Source: Clostridia bacterium (lineage in GTDB: Bacteria; Bacillota; Clostridia; Oscillospirales; CAG-382). From it: a DNA stretch of 64,000 nt. A program made the translations under genes and the position numbers. The notes beneath the pieces were generated by a model, which was not told the origin of the DNA, searched no databases, and was given only the letters and a program-made list of their open reading frames with translations. Positions 47,733 through 55,625 of the stretch are shown in pieces. Location: contig JAFYKY010000001.1 in assembly GCA_017537345.1 (NCBI GenBank), positions 1-64,000 on the forward strand, written 5' to 3'. The stretch's first letter is position 1, and each line of letters opens with the position of its first letter.

Positions 47733-48036
47733 ATGACAGACGAAAATAAAGTCTTTTCCGCGGAAAACGAAAACCCCGAATCGGAGGTGTGTATATACCG
47801 CCACGAAATACTCAAAACCCTGTTTGCCGCCCCAAGCGGAAAAAACCTCCTCGGTGTTTTCCGTGCTTTCGTTTATCGGCGGTTTTTCTCCCTTTGTATA
47901 CGAACTGCTTTTCCTTTCCGTAGGTCTTCTCGGCACTATGGGCTTTGCCCGATGCCGGCGTTGCTTGCAACGCTGTAATACAAAGGCGAAACTTGCGATA
48001 AATATCGATAAGGCATACGAATATTCGAAAATATAA
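47733..48036 (+). pseudogene. Frameshifted small membrane protein gene
   Basis: ATG 47733 with AAAGGAAG upstream encodes MTDENKVFSAENENPE...FAAPSGK. At the run of six A (about 47840-47846) the frame breaks. Dropping one A restores TSSVFSVLSFIGGFSPFVYELLFLS, a good transmembrane helix, continuing to 48036. The last 30 codons coincide with the 47937 repeat, so the true end may have been replaced by that element. It could also be a sequencing error or programmed slippage. Confidence 0.55.
47937..48003. repeat. GGGCTTTGCCC hairpin repeat, second copy
   Basis: TATGGGCTTTGCCCGA followed by a GCGTTGC-TT-GCAACGC hairpin and TAATACAAAGGCGAAACTTGCGATAAA. It matches 25914-25965 except for the middle hairpin. 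Both copies lie just upstream of an AT-rich orphan gene. Confidence 0.7.
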
Positions 48037-48064
48037 GTATGAACAACAGAAAGGAGAAACGGAC

Positions 48065-48544
48065 GTGGTAACAATCAAATTCTACTATAATAACAGAATT
48101 GTTTCCGGTGTTTTGTTGGGCAAATACCAACGTCCGCACGACGAAGTATATTCAGTTACAAAAAGATTTTTTTGGAAAACTCGAATTGTATACAAACATA
48201 AAACATTGAATACTCCTTTATACTTGCTTTTCATTCCTTGGAGACACCAAGAAAAGGAGCTTGTAGAGATTGATGAAAAGTATATTATTAATCCCGAAGT
48301 TATCCAAATGGATGAAACGTGGATTAGCATCGATAAATTTACAAGTGTAAAAAACGAGATGCTTGGCGATCATAGGTGGAGTGAAACTCTTGAAGTTAAT
48401 AATTTCATAGGTTACAATTTTATATATGAGAATAATGACTTTATGATAAATGTGTGCTTACATGAATGGTGGAAACCTTTGACAATTATATATCAGAATT
48501 TACCCCAATTATTAAATATGGATTTGGATAACAAAGAGGAATGA
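48065..48544 (+). CDS. AT-rich orphan protein
   Basis: 159 residues, not recognised. GTG start with AAAGGAG upstream. Soluble, beta-rich, with many aromatic residues (KRFFWKTRIVY, LHEWWKPLTIIYQ). Composition is AT-richer than comF or the GH95 gene. It lies between the GGGCTTTGCCC repeat and a palindrome/60-bp repeat pair that are also found around the 26-kb orphan, so both appear to be cargo of the same kind of insertion. Confidence 0.72.
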   Translation: MVTIKFYYNNRIVSGVLLGKYQRPHDEVYSVTKRFFWKTRIVYKHKTLNTPLYLLFIPWRHQEKELVEIDEKYIINPEVIQMDETWISIDKFTSVKNEMLGDHRWSETLEVNNFIGYNFIYENNDFMINVCLHEWWKPLTIIYQNLPQLLNMDLDNKEE

Positions 48545-48556
48545 TATTAATACAAT

Positions 48557-48589
48557 AACCCCGACAGACTTCGAAAATCTGTCGGGGTT
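48557..48589. terminator. Palindromic terminator after orphan gene
   Basis: AACCCCGACAGA/TCTGTCGGGGTT stem around CTTCGAAAA. Shares its core and the following CTGCGTATCAA with 26903-26956. Confidence 0.75.
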
Positions 48590-48624
48590 AATCTTTGCTT
48601 TCTGCGTATCAATTTTTTCTCTAA

Positions 48625-48683
48625 CGGACAGTCGAGGACGCCTGTCCCTACAATACGACTTGCTAACTTCCTTATGAGAAGGA
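48625..48683 (+). repeat. Dispersed 60-bp repeat C
   Basis: CGGACAGTCGAGGACGCCTG, CCCTACAA, then CTTCCTTATGAGAAGGA: third copy of the element at 25711 and 26972. Confidence 0.8.
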
Positions 48684-48710
48684 CGGATTTGCGCTCCTCT
48701 TTTTGTTGTT

Positions 48711-49403
48711 TTACGGTGTTCTTGCCAATACTGCTTTTACAACCTGCTTAACGCCCGCTTCTCTTAATATATCCCCGCATTCGTCAATGGTGGATCCGGT
48801 GGTGGTAACATCGTCAACAAGCAGAACTCTGCGGTAATCGGCTGCTTCTTTTGCGGGAAAGAATGTGTTTTTTACGTTTTTTCTTCTTTCCACAGCGTCC
48901 AAAAGCTTTTGGTCGGTTCCACGCTTTTCACGTCGCACAAGCAGGGGCTTTAACGGAATTCCCAAGCCCTCCGCCACACCTGCGGCTATAAGCTTTGATT
49001 GGTCGCCGCCGTGAATTCTCACGTTTTTGGGGCTTCTGGGTACGTAGGTTACGCAATCAAATCCCACGCTCTTTTCCCGTTTAACCTTTTCCGCAAGCAG
49101 CTTTCCCAGAAAACGTGCGGTGCGTTTATCGGGATTTTGTTTAAGGTTGAGTATTATCCGCTTTTCCCCTTTGGTGTGGTAGTAAAACAAAAATACGGTG
49201 TTTGAGCCTTTTTCGCAGGAACAGCTTTTTCTTTTACAACCGCATTCGGGACATTCCTTTACAAGGGAAACCTGAAAATCCTTAATACAATCCTTGCAAA
49301 AGGGAAGTGTGCTGTCTGCCGCTCTGTCCCCGCAGGAACAGCAAAAGGGGGCGAAGAACAGATCTGCAAGCCTATTTAGATTTCGTTCTGCGCTGCCTTT
49401 CAT
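48711..49403 (-). CDS. comF: ComF family phosphoribosyltransferase-like protein
   Basis: 230 residues from ATG 49403 (GGAG 7 nt upstream; a TTG at 49436 is an alternative). N-terminal Cys-rich zinc region (FCCSCG, CKDC, CPECGC) and the C-terminal PRPP-binding motif VLLVDDVTTTGSTIDEC. ComF proteins act in competence and DNA uptake or processing. It overlaps the ttcA-like gene by 32 nt. Confidence 0.92.
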   Translation of the reverse strand: MKGSAERNLNRLADLFFAPFCCSCGDRAADSTLPFCKDCIKDFQVSLVKECPECGCKRKSCSCEKGSNTVFLFYYHTKGEKRIILNLKQNPDKRTARFLGKLLAEKVKREKSVGFDCVTYVPRSPKNVRIHGGDQSKLIAAGVAEGLGIPLKPLLVRREKRGTDQKLLDAVERRKNVKNTFFPAKEAADYRRVLLVDDVTTTGSTIDECGDILREAGVKQVVKAVLARTP

Positions 49404-50130
49404 GCACGCTCCAACCGTCCTTTCCGCTTCTTTCAAGGGCGCCGAATAATCGGGTCTTTAAGTGCCTGTCGTTTTTGGACATTTCCTCCAGCATTTTTTT
49501 GGTGTCCTCACGGCGTGTTGTTCCGTCCGCAGGGCAATACTTGGGGGAAACTTCAATTTTGTTTTTGTTTATAAAACCTATAATCTCTTTTTCGGGGCAG
49601 TAAATAAGGGGGCGTATGACCGTTACGCCGATACGGTCAAGATACGTCACGGGTGAAAAACAGCCGAATCTGCCTTCAATAAACAGATTCATTATCATAG
49701 TTTCCACCGTATCGTCAAAATGGTGTCCCAACGCCACCTTATTGCAACCGAGCTCCTTTGCGGCGGTGTTAAGCGCTCCTCTGCGTAGGTTTGCGCAAAG
49801 GGAGCAGGGGAATTTTTCTTTCCTTATATTAAATACTACCTCGTATATATCCGTGGGGATGATATGATGCTCTATCTCCAGATCTTTGCAAAGATTAGTT
49901 ATGTTTGAAAGGTCTGCGCCGGGAAATCCCGCATCAAGGGTAACGGCAATAATTTCGTATTTCTTTTCGTAAAACCGTTTAAGCTTTGCCAAAAAGCAAA
50001 GCAGAGCAAGTGAATCCTTGCCGCCGGAAACGCCAACAGCTATACGGTCCCCGTCCTCGATCATATTATAATCCGCGCAGGCGCGGCGGGTGTAACCCAG
50101 CATTTTTTGTATTCCGTCAAATTCAAGCAT
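49372..50130 (-). CDS. TtcA-like tRNA 2-thiolation protein
   Basis: 252-residue PP-loop ATPase: AVGVSGGKDSLALL near residue 33, then CSLCANLRRGALN (C-x2-C binding an iron-sulfur cluster) and ALGHHFDDTVET. This is the TtcA family, which makes 2-thiocytidine at position 32; Firmicutes members are often only called tRNA 2-thiocytidine biosynthesis protein. A third Cys is in KYCPADG. Probably co-transcribed with comF. Confidence 0.87.
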   Translation of the reverse strand: MLEFDGIQKMLGYTRRACADYNMIEDGDRIAVGVSGGKDSLALLCFLAKLKRFYEKKYEIIAVTLDAGFPGADLSNITNLCKDLEIEHHIIPTDIYEVVFNIRKEKFPCSLCANLRRGALNTAAKELGCNKVALGHHFDDTVETMIMNLFIEGRFGCFSPVTYLDRIGVTVIRPLIYCPEKEIIGFINKNKIEVSPKYCPADGTTRREDTKKMLEEMSKNDRHLKTRLFGALERSGKDGWSVHERQRRTKSK

Positions 50131-50286
50131 TATTTTCCCAGCCTTTCAAATGGTATTATACAATGGGTTTTAAATAAAATCAACATAAAAGGCGCAAAAA
50201 AGCATTTTGCGTTTTACAAAATTAAAGAAAATTAAAGAAAAACGAAGAAAAAGTATAGAAAACTTAAAAAAATTACAAAAAACCTA

Positions 50287-50314
50287 TTGACATTTTATTT
50301 TTGCGTGGTATAAT
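50287..50314 (+). promoter_or_regulatory. Promoter of rplM-rpsI
   Basis: TTGACA (50287-50292), 16 bp, TATAAT (50309-50314) with extended TGG. The 150-bp zone before it (50140-50286) is A/T-rich with no gene. Confidence 0.88.
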
Positions 50315-50359
50315 GGCAAGGCACGAAAAAAGATAGTATAAAAACGGAGGAATTTTCTT

Positions 50360-50791
50360 ATGTCCACATTCATGCTCAGAACCGAAGATGTGAACCGCAA
50401 GTGGTATGTAATCGACGCCGCAGGCAAGACCCTCGGTAAGGTTGCTGTTACCGCTGCTACCATCCTTAACGGTAAGCATAAGCCCGAATACACCCCTCAC
50501 GTTGATTGCGGCGATTGCGTAATCGTTATCAACGCAGAGAAGGTTGTTCTCACCGGCAAAAAACTCGAACAGAAGACCTATTATCATCACAGCGGCTACG
50601 TAGGCGGTCTCAAGGCTGTTAAGTACAGCACTCTTATGAGAACCAAGCCCGAAATGGCAGTATCCCTTGCAGTTAAGGGTATGCTTCCCAAGAACAAGCT
50701 GGGTGACGCATCCTTTGCTCGCCTCAGAGTATACAAGGGCGCAGAACACGAACAGCAGGCTCAGCAGCCTATCGTTGTTGAAGTAAAGTAA
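50360..50791 (+). CDS. rplM: 50S ribosomal protein L13
   Basis: 143 residues, with [39 protein letters not shown] and the [12 protein letters not shown] signature. Early 50S assembly protein. GGAGG precedes the ATG. It forms the standard rplM-rpsI pair. Confidence 0.97.
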   Translation: MSTFMLRTEDVNRKWYVIDAAGKTLGKVAVTAATILNGKHKPEYTPHVDCGDCVIVINAEKVVLTGKKLEQKTYYHHSGYVGGLKAVKYSTLMRTKPEMAVSLAVKGMLPKNKLGDASFARLRVYKGAEHEQQAQQPIVVEVK

Positions 50792-50807
50792 TAGGAGGAG
50801 CAAAACA

Positions 50808-51215
50808 ATGACTTATACACCCGCAAAACCCTATTTCTACGGCACCGGCAGAAGAAAGTCCAGTGTTGCAAGAGTACGTATCGTTCCCGGTACCGGCGTT
50901 ATCACCGTTAACGGCAGAGATATAGACGATTATTTCGGTCTTGAAACCCTTAAGCTGGTAGTTCGTCAGCCTTTCAACGTTACCAATACCCTCGGTAAGT
51001 TCGACGTTATCTGCAAAGTTAACGGCGGCGGTATTTCCGGTCAGGCAGGCGCAGTAAGACACGGCATCGCTCGCGCTCTTACTCAGGCAGATGAAGCTGC
51101 ATACCGTCCTTCTCTTAAGAAGGCAGGCCTTCTCACTCGTGACCCTCGTATGAAGGAAAGAAAGAAGTACGGCTTGAAGGCAGCTCGTCGCGCAAGCCAG
51201 TTCTCCAAGAGATAA
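50808..51215 (+). CDS. rpsI: 30S ribosomal protein S9
   Basis: 135 residues with [14 protein letters not shown] at the start, [19 protein letters not shown] in the middle, and the basic tail ending ASQFSKR whose last residues reach the P-site tRNA. AGGAGG upstream. Followed by a strong terminator. Confidence 0.97.
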   Translation: MTYTPAKPYFYGTGRRKSSVARVRIVPGTGVITVNGRDIDDYFGLETLKLVVRQPFNVTNTLGKFDVICKVNGGGISGQAGAVRHGIARALTQADEAAYRPSLKKAGLLTRDPRMKERKKYGLKAARRASQFSKR

Positions 51216-51237
51216 TCTGTATTATTTCAAAGATTAC

Positions 51238-51273
51238 AAAAACCCCGAAACCATCACGGTTTTCGGGGTTTTC
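51238..51273 (+). terminator. Terminator after rpsI
   Basis: AACCCCGAAACC/GGTTTTCGGGGTT stem with a one-base bulge, then TTCTTT. Confidence 0.88.
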
Positions 51274-51322
51274 TTTATGCCTTGTGTTTCGCTTTGGTGC
51301 AAACTTGGTGTAAATTATTTTT

Positions 51323-51360
51323 AAAGGACTATGACATTTCGTGTGTCATAGTCCTTTTTT
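51323..51360. terminator. Bidirectional terminator
   Basis: AAGGACTATGACA/TGTCATAGTCCTT stem with T-run on the plus strand and A-run before it, serving the minus-strand DUF4303 gene as well. Confidence 0.82.
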
Positions 51361-51378
51361 GTATTTTGATTATAAAAT

Positions 51379-51969
51379 TTAAATTGCTCCCATTTTTTTC
51401 ATAGCGTTGATATATGTATCTGCCTCTCCGTTAGGGTTGGCTTTTTGAGTAGCTTCAATATCATACCAAGCACATTCAAGTCCATGAATTATAATCGGGA
51501 GTGGTTTTTTGAATTGTTTTGCAACAAAACCCTCATCTTGCAATTTCTTTGCAACATTGGCGGCAATTCCAATTAATTCATAATGACCAACAGGACCTTT
51601 GCCGATGTAATTGTATTCTTTATCATACATATTATCCATATCTTCATAACCGATATTTTCAATACCTTGCTCTGCATACCATTTATACAAAGCTTCGGTA
51701 CATTCATCAGGTTCGTCAATATCAATTATGCTTGTTTCGTCTTGTCTCCAAAAAGCATAGTTCCATCTTTCTTCGTCGAGTGGACTCGCCCCCTCACAAT
51801 CTGACTCGGTATTATAACTAATAGCCCAAGTTGATACGTTGGTGAAGTTCTTAAACTTGTATGCCTCATTAGAATAAACGAAAAAGGAAATAGCATAAAT
51901 GCCGTCCTCGTTCCAATTTGATATTTCAGATTTGACCTTGTCATACAGCATTTTTTCAATATCGATCAT
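51379..51969 (-). CDS. DUF4303-domain protein (AT-rich)
   Basis: 196 residues. The N-terminal FYVSFFVYSNEA-like pattern, ISYNTE...RWNYAFWRQDE and PIIIHGLECAWYDIEATQKANPNG segments match DUF4303, a family often found among immunity genes of polymorphic toxin loci. No toxin gene is adjacent. Composition is AT-rich relative to rpsI. A GAGAGG site precedes the ATG. Likely transferred cargo; cellular role unknown. Confidence 0.72.
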   Translation of the reverse strand: MIDIEKMLYDKVKSEISNWNEDGIYAISFFVYSNEAYKFKNFTNVSTWAISYNTESDCEGASPLDEERWNYAFWRQDETSIIDIDEPDECTEALYKWYAEQGIENIGYEDMDNMYDKEYNYIGKGPVGHYELIGIAANVAKKLQDEGFVAKQFKKPLPIIIHGLECAWYDIEATQKANPNGEADTYINAMKKMGAI

Positions 51970-52009
51970 ACTATAACCTCTCTATGCAAGTATTAAAACG
52001 GTGATTTGT

Positions 52010-52276
52010 TTAATGCTTTTCGCTGTCTTTAACCTCTTTTATATTGTATGTTTTACCGCATTTATTACACCTGAATGCGGTTTTTATAAATTTCACGTTG
52101 CCGGTATAAAAGCCGTCGCCGTTTGAAAAATCATAGTTTTTTGCTTCTTCGGAATCGGAGTTAACCACCGTTTCTGTTTTTATCTTTTCTAATCTCTCGT
52201 TACAATATGGGCAATAATGCTTTTTAAGAGTGAAAATAAGATCATCGTTTTCTCGTTTTACAGCGTGTATTTTCAC
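52010..52276 (-). CDS. Small zinc-ribbon protein
   Basis: 88 residues from GTG 52276 (AAAGGAG 8 nt upstream). Two C-x2-C knuckles, YCPYCNE (about 20-26) and RCNKCGK (about 73-79), likely hold one zinc. Function unknown. It has its own promoter. Confidence 0.72.
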   Translation of the reverse strand: MKIHAVKRENDDLIFTLKKHYCPYCNERLEKIKTETVVNSDSEEAKNYDFSNGDGFYTGNVKFIKTAFRCNKCGKTYNIKEVKDSEKH

Positions 52277-52300
52277 AGCAATCACTCCTTTCGTAGTTTC

Positions 52301-52329
52301 ATTATAACACGGAAAAACGGACTTTTCAA
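52301..52329 (-). promoter_or_regulatory. Promoter of the zinc-ribbon gene
   Basis: Minus strand TTGAAA (52329-52324), 17 bp, TATAAT (52306-52301) with extended TGT. Confidence 0.72.
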
Positions 52330-52346
52330 CATCTTTAAGGAGCCTA

Positions 52347-52375
52347 TTTACATTTAAACATATTTGTGATATAAT
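52347..52375 (+). promoter_or_regulatory. Promoter of the 146-residue lipoprotein
   Basis: TTTACA (52347-52352), 17 bp, TATAAT (52370-52375) with extended TGA. Divergent from the zinc-ribbon promoter, 17 bp apart. Confidence 0.75.
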
Positions 52376-52406
52376 GTGGATAGAAAAAACGAAAGGAGAA
52401 TTCCCT

Positions 52407-52847
52407 ATGAAAAGATTTATTGGTTTTTCTTTAGTTACGCTGGTTCTGATCTGCTGTCTGGCATCCTGTAATTTTACCCAGAGCTTGTCAGGCGATCTGG
52501 TTAAAGAATCGGAGGCTGCTCCCAAGGTAGAGGAAATGCTTACCGCACTTGCGGAAAACCGCATAGCAGACGCCAAAGGGCTTATGCATTCCAATAAAGC
52601 GGAAAACGCAGACACCGCTCTTTCTCAAATGAGCGAATATCTGAACGGCAGAAAAGCAGAATCCATAGCGGTAACCGGTATCAACGTAAATACCTCCTCG
52701 GGTGCATCCGGTAAAACCAGACAGGAGACTGCCAGTTATCAGGTCGTACTTTCGGACGGCGACGTTATTTATCTCAGCGTAGTCTACCTTTCCGATAACG
52801 ACAGCACGGGGTTTATCTCCTTCCAATTGGTTTTGGGTATAGTTTAA
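52407..52847 (+). CDS. Small lipoprotein
   Basis: 146 residues from ATG 52407 (AAAGGAG upstream). Signal peptide with lipobox LASC (Cys near 20), then a helical part and a beta part ending in GFISFQLVLGIV, resembling a DUF-type cystatin/NTF2-like fold. Not recognised. A membrane protein gene follows after 67 nt. Confidence 0.7.
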   Translation: MKRFIGFSLVTLVLICCLASCNFTQSLSGDLVKESEAAPKVEEMLTALAENRIADAKGLMHSNKAENADTALSQMSEYLNGRKAESIAVTGINVNTSSGASGKTRQETASYQVVLSDGDVIYLSVVYLSDNDSTGFISFQLVLGIV

Positions 52848-52914
52848 AAAACTTTGTGTTTAAAAAACGGCAAAAAGCTTGATCCATAAATCCGAATTTA
52901 ACGGAGGTGTTTTT

Positions 52915-53244
52915 ATGAGCAAAAAAGTGTGGTCGATTATACTTTTGTGTATAATATGCATTTCGTTTGTTTGCGAGGTTGGGCTGGTTGTCGGTTGCCA
53001 CGTATCGTTAAATGCATTCGAAAGTCGTGGCGATGATATAGCTATGTTGGGAGTATTCGCGTATTTATACCTCGGAACTATCATTATAGGCGGGTTTATC
53101 GCCTCTGTCGGCTTTTTCTGCTCGCTTGTGAATATAAAAATAGCCCCGAACACCGCTTTGAAAAATATTTCCATAGTGTCTGTGTGCGTCTGGTCCGTAA
53201 TATTCCTTTTGCCTATATGCGAAGTGGCTTTAAATCTTCTGTAA
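52915..53244 (+). CDS. Small integral membrane protein
   Basis: 109 residues from ATG 52915 (GGAGGT upstream). Three predicted helices (VWSIILLCIICISFVCEVGLV, LYLGTIIIGGFIASVGFFCSL and ISIVSVCVWSVIFLLPICEV). No recognised family. Confidence 0.65.
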   Translation: MSKKVWSIILLCIICISFVCEVGLVVGCHVSLNAFESRGDDIAMLGVFAYLYLGTIIIGGFIASVGFFCSLVNIKIAPNTALKNISIVSVCVWSVIFLLPICEVALNLL

Positions 53245-53369
53245 AAACATTTATTTTGCGATATACCAAGATATTTTATATTTTTTAAATTTTTTTGTTT
53301 TTCTTGAAACCAAACGCCTTTTTTGACGGTATTATATATAGACGAGTAAAACCGAAAGGAGTATGTTTT

Positions 53370-54395
53370 ATGAAAAAGTATATTTGCATCTTTCTTTCTC
53401 TTTTGATGTGCCTTGGCGTTCTTTACGGTTGTGAAGAAGAAAAGAGCAACAATTCGGATACCTCTGTGCAAAGCGAAGCAAGTGATGTTTCTTCGATCCC
53501 CGAAGAAAGCGTTGTTCCCGAAGAAAGCCTTATTCCCGAAGAAAATTCACAGGTTCTTGAAGAACTGCCGCCCTTGCCCGATGGAGTGGAAATTGTTGAG
53601 TTTGAAGAGGAACAGTACGTATACGGCGCGATTACCGAAAAATGGTCAAATGCCCTTACGTTGAAATTGGATACACCCGCTAAGGTAAATGAGTGGGGCG
53701 AATACGTTTATATTCTTACGGATAAAGCCGATGAATGGTGCGTGGGCGATGAAATAGATGTGCGCTTCACATCGGCGTGCCGTCCTGCGGATACCGAACA
53801 ATATGTCCGTATCATTGCCGATGAGGTTATGCCGCTTTTGTTGGCGGCTAAACCCATTATATACTTATACCCTCAAACGCCCACGGTTTGCTCCGTTAAG
53901 CTTACTTTGAACGGCGCTTTGACCTGCACGTATCCCGATTACGAAAATGGCTGGGATAATTTTACCGCGTATCCCGATGGAACCCTTATTTTCCCCGACG
54001 GCAAGGAATATTACGCCTTGTACTGGGAGGGTGTTCAGCACGGAAATTGGGATTTTTCCAAAGGCTTTTGTGTCCGCGGGGAAGATACCGCTTCATTTTT
54101 GGAGTGGGCGCTTGCAGCCCAAGGCCTTACCCCCCGTGAAGCCAACGAGTTTATCGTCTACTGGCTGCCCCGTATGCAGGGAAACGAATATAACGTAATC
54201 TCATTCCAGACCGATGCATATACGGATGGCGCGGTTTTGGATATTTCCCCTGCGCCGGATAGCCTGCTCCGCGTGTTTATGACGTACTACGCTTCCGATG
54301 CGTACGTGGATATCCCGCCCCAGGAGTTTGCCTCCTTTATACGCCAAGGCTTTACCGTGGTTGAATGGGGCGGAAGCGAAGTAATAAAACCTTAA
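53370..54395 (+). CDS. Lipoprotein with acidic repeat linker
   Basis: 341 residues from ATG 53370 (AAAGGAG upstream). Signal peptide and lipobox LYGC, then a Ser/Glu-rich linker with three near-identical P-E-E-S/N units, a small beta region (VYGAITEKWSNALTLKLD) and a C-terminal domain starting KPIIYLYPQTPTVCSVKLTLNG with YWLPRMQGNEYNVISF. Such YLYP domains recur in clostridial surface proteins; no function is known. Ends at a terminator. Confidence 0.72.
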   Translation: MKKYICIFLSLLMCLGVLYGCEEEKSNNSDTSVQSEASDVSSIPEESVVPEESLIPEENSQVLEELPPLPDGVEIVEFEEEQYVYGAITEKWSNALTLKLDTPAKVNEWGEYVYILTDKADEWCVGDEIDVRFTSACRPADTEQYVRIIADEVMPLLLAAKPIIYLYPQTPTVCSVKLTLNGALTCTYPDYENGWDNFTAYPDGTLIFPDGKEYYALYWEGVQHGNWDFSKGFCVRGEDTASFLEWALAAQGLTPREANEFIVYWLPRMQGNEYNVISFQTDAYTDGAVLDISPAPDSLLRVFMTYYASDAYVDIPPQEFASFIRQGFTVVEWGGSEVIKP

Positions 54396-54407
54396 AATTT
54401 AAATCCA

Positions 54408-54440
54408 AAGCACTCACTTTCGTGGGTGCTTGAATTTTTT
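54408..54440 (+). terminator. Terminator after the repeat-linker lipoprotein
   Basis: AAGCACTCAC/GTGGGTGCTT stem, TTTC loop, then GAATTTTTT. It overlaps the -35 of the next promoter. Confidence 0.75.
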
Positions 54441-54458
54441 GCGCCGCTATGTTATAAT
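54430..54458 (+). promoter_or_regulatory. Promoter of the P-loop kinase gene
   Basis: TTGAAT (54430-54435), 17 bp, TATAAT (54453-54458) with extended TGT. Confidence 0.72.
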
Positions 54459-54483
54459 CCCTTTTACGAAAGGAAGTGTTGAT

Positions 54484-54996
54484 ATGATAATCCTTATCTC
54501 CGGTGCCTCCCACGCAGGCAAGACCGCCCTTGCACAAAGACTTTTGGAAAAATACAAATATCCGTATCTTTCTATAGATCATCTCAAAATGGGGCTTATA
54601 CGAAGCGGACAGACCTCACTCACACCCGAGGATGATGATGAGCTTACCGAATATCTCTGGCCCATTGTAAGAGAAATGATCAAAACCGCTATCGAAAACA
54701 AGCAGAATTTAATTGTTGAGGGATGCTATATCCCCTTTGGCTTTGAAAAGGATTTCACTCCCGAATATCTGGAAAACATAAAGCATTTTTGTATTGTTTT
54801 CAGCCGGTCGTACATTAAAAACCACTTTGACGATATAAAAAAATACGCAAGCGTTATCGAAGACCGCTTAGACGACAGCTGGTGCACCCTTGAAAGCACC
54901 CTGGCGGACAACGCAAAGCTGCTTTTGCTTGCACAGAAACACGGTGCAAATTATATACTTATAGACGATAAGTACGAAATAAATATAGAAATATAG
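54484..54996 (+). CDS. P-loop kinase-like ATPase
   Basis: 170 residues from ATG 54484. Walker A is ISGASHAGKTALAQRLL (about 5-21). DHLKMGLIRSG and NLIVEGCYIPFGFE follow, an adenylate-kinase/2-phosphoglycerate-kinase-like arrangement. The substrate is unknown. 21 nt before a YbaK gene. Confidence 0.7.
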   Translation: MIILISGASHAGKTALAQRLLEKYKYPYLSIDHLKMGLIRSGQTSLTPEDDDELTEYLWPIVREMIKTAIENKQNLIVEGCYIPFGFEKDFTPEYLENIKHFCIVFSRSYIKNHFDDIKKYASVIEDRLDDSWCTLESTLADNAKLLLLAQKHGANYILIDDKYEINIEI

Positions 54997-55016
54997 TTTT
55001 TGGAGGAAGTGAAAAA

Positions 55017-55487
55017 ATGTCTGTTGAAAAGGCGACCTCCCATCTTAAAGAGTTTGGGTTTGAGGATAAAATAATGCTGTTTGACGTTTCCTCCGCCACG
55101 GTGGCGGATGCGGCAAAAGCTATCGGCTGTAAAGAAGCGGAAATCGCAAAATCGCTTTCTTTTTTGATAGATGAAAAACCGGTGCTGGTTGTCGCCGCAG
55201 GGGACGGCAAGATAGACAACGGCAAATTTAAAGCCGCTTTCCACACCAAAGCGAAAATGCTTCCCTTCGAATCCGTAGAGCCTCTTATCGGCCACGGGGT
55301 AGGGGGAGTGTGTCCCTTTGGCGTAAACGAAGGCGTGCAGGTGTATCTGGACGTATCTTTAAAGCGGTTTGATATAGTTTACCCCGCCTGCGGAAACGCC
55401 GCCAGCGCGGTAAAATTAACCTTGGAAGAATTGGAAAAAGCATCTCTTTTTACCGCTTGGGTGGACGTTTGCAAGACCGCAGAATAG
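55017..55487 (+). CDS. YbaK/EbsC family aminoacyl-tRNA deacylase
   Basis: 156 residues. Conserved Lys in EIAKSLSFLI and the GHGVGGVCPFGV loop that binds the tRNA-linked amino acid; family enzymes hydrolyse mischarged Cys-tRNA(Pro) or Ala-tRNA(Pro). GGAGG precedes the ATG. Complete and of normal length. Confidence 0.87.
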   Translation: MSVEKATSHLKEFGFEDKIMLFDVSSATVADAAKAIGCKEAEIAKSLSFLIDEKPVLVVAAGDGKIDNGKFKAAFHTKAKMLPFESVEPLIGHGVGGVCPFGVNEGVQVYLDVSLKRFDIVYPACGNAASAVKLTLEELEKASLFTAWVDVCKTAE

Positions 55488-55558
55488 GTAAGTGATGTAT
55501 TTTTGGTGAAAAATTATTCAAAAAGATGAAAAATATCCAACTTTGTGTATAAAACTAC

Positions 55559-55586
55559 TTGATTTCTAAAAAAAAGAGAGTATACT
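55559..55586 (+). promoter_or_regulatory. Promoter of the amino-acid ABC operon
   Basis: TTGATT (55559-55564), 16 bp, TATACT (55581-55586). No T-box or other riboswitch is visible in the 40-nt leader. Confidence 0.6.
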
Positions 55587-55625
55587 ATATAAACAACAAA
55601 TTTTATTTTTATGGAGGAAACAACA

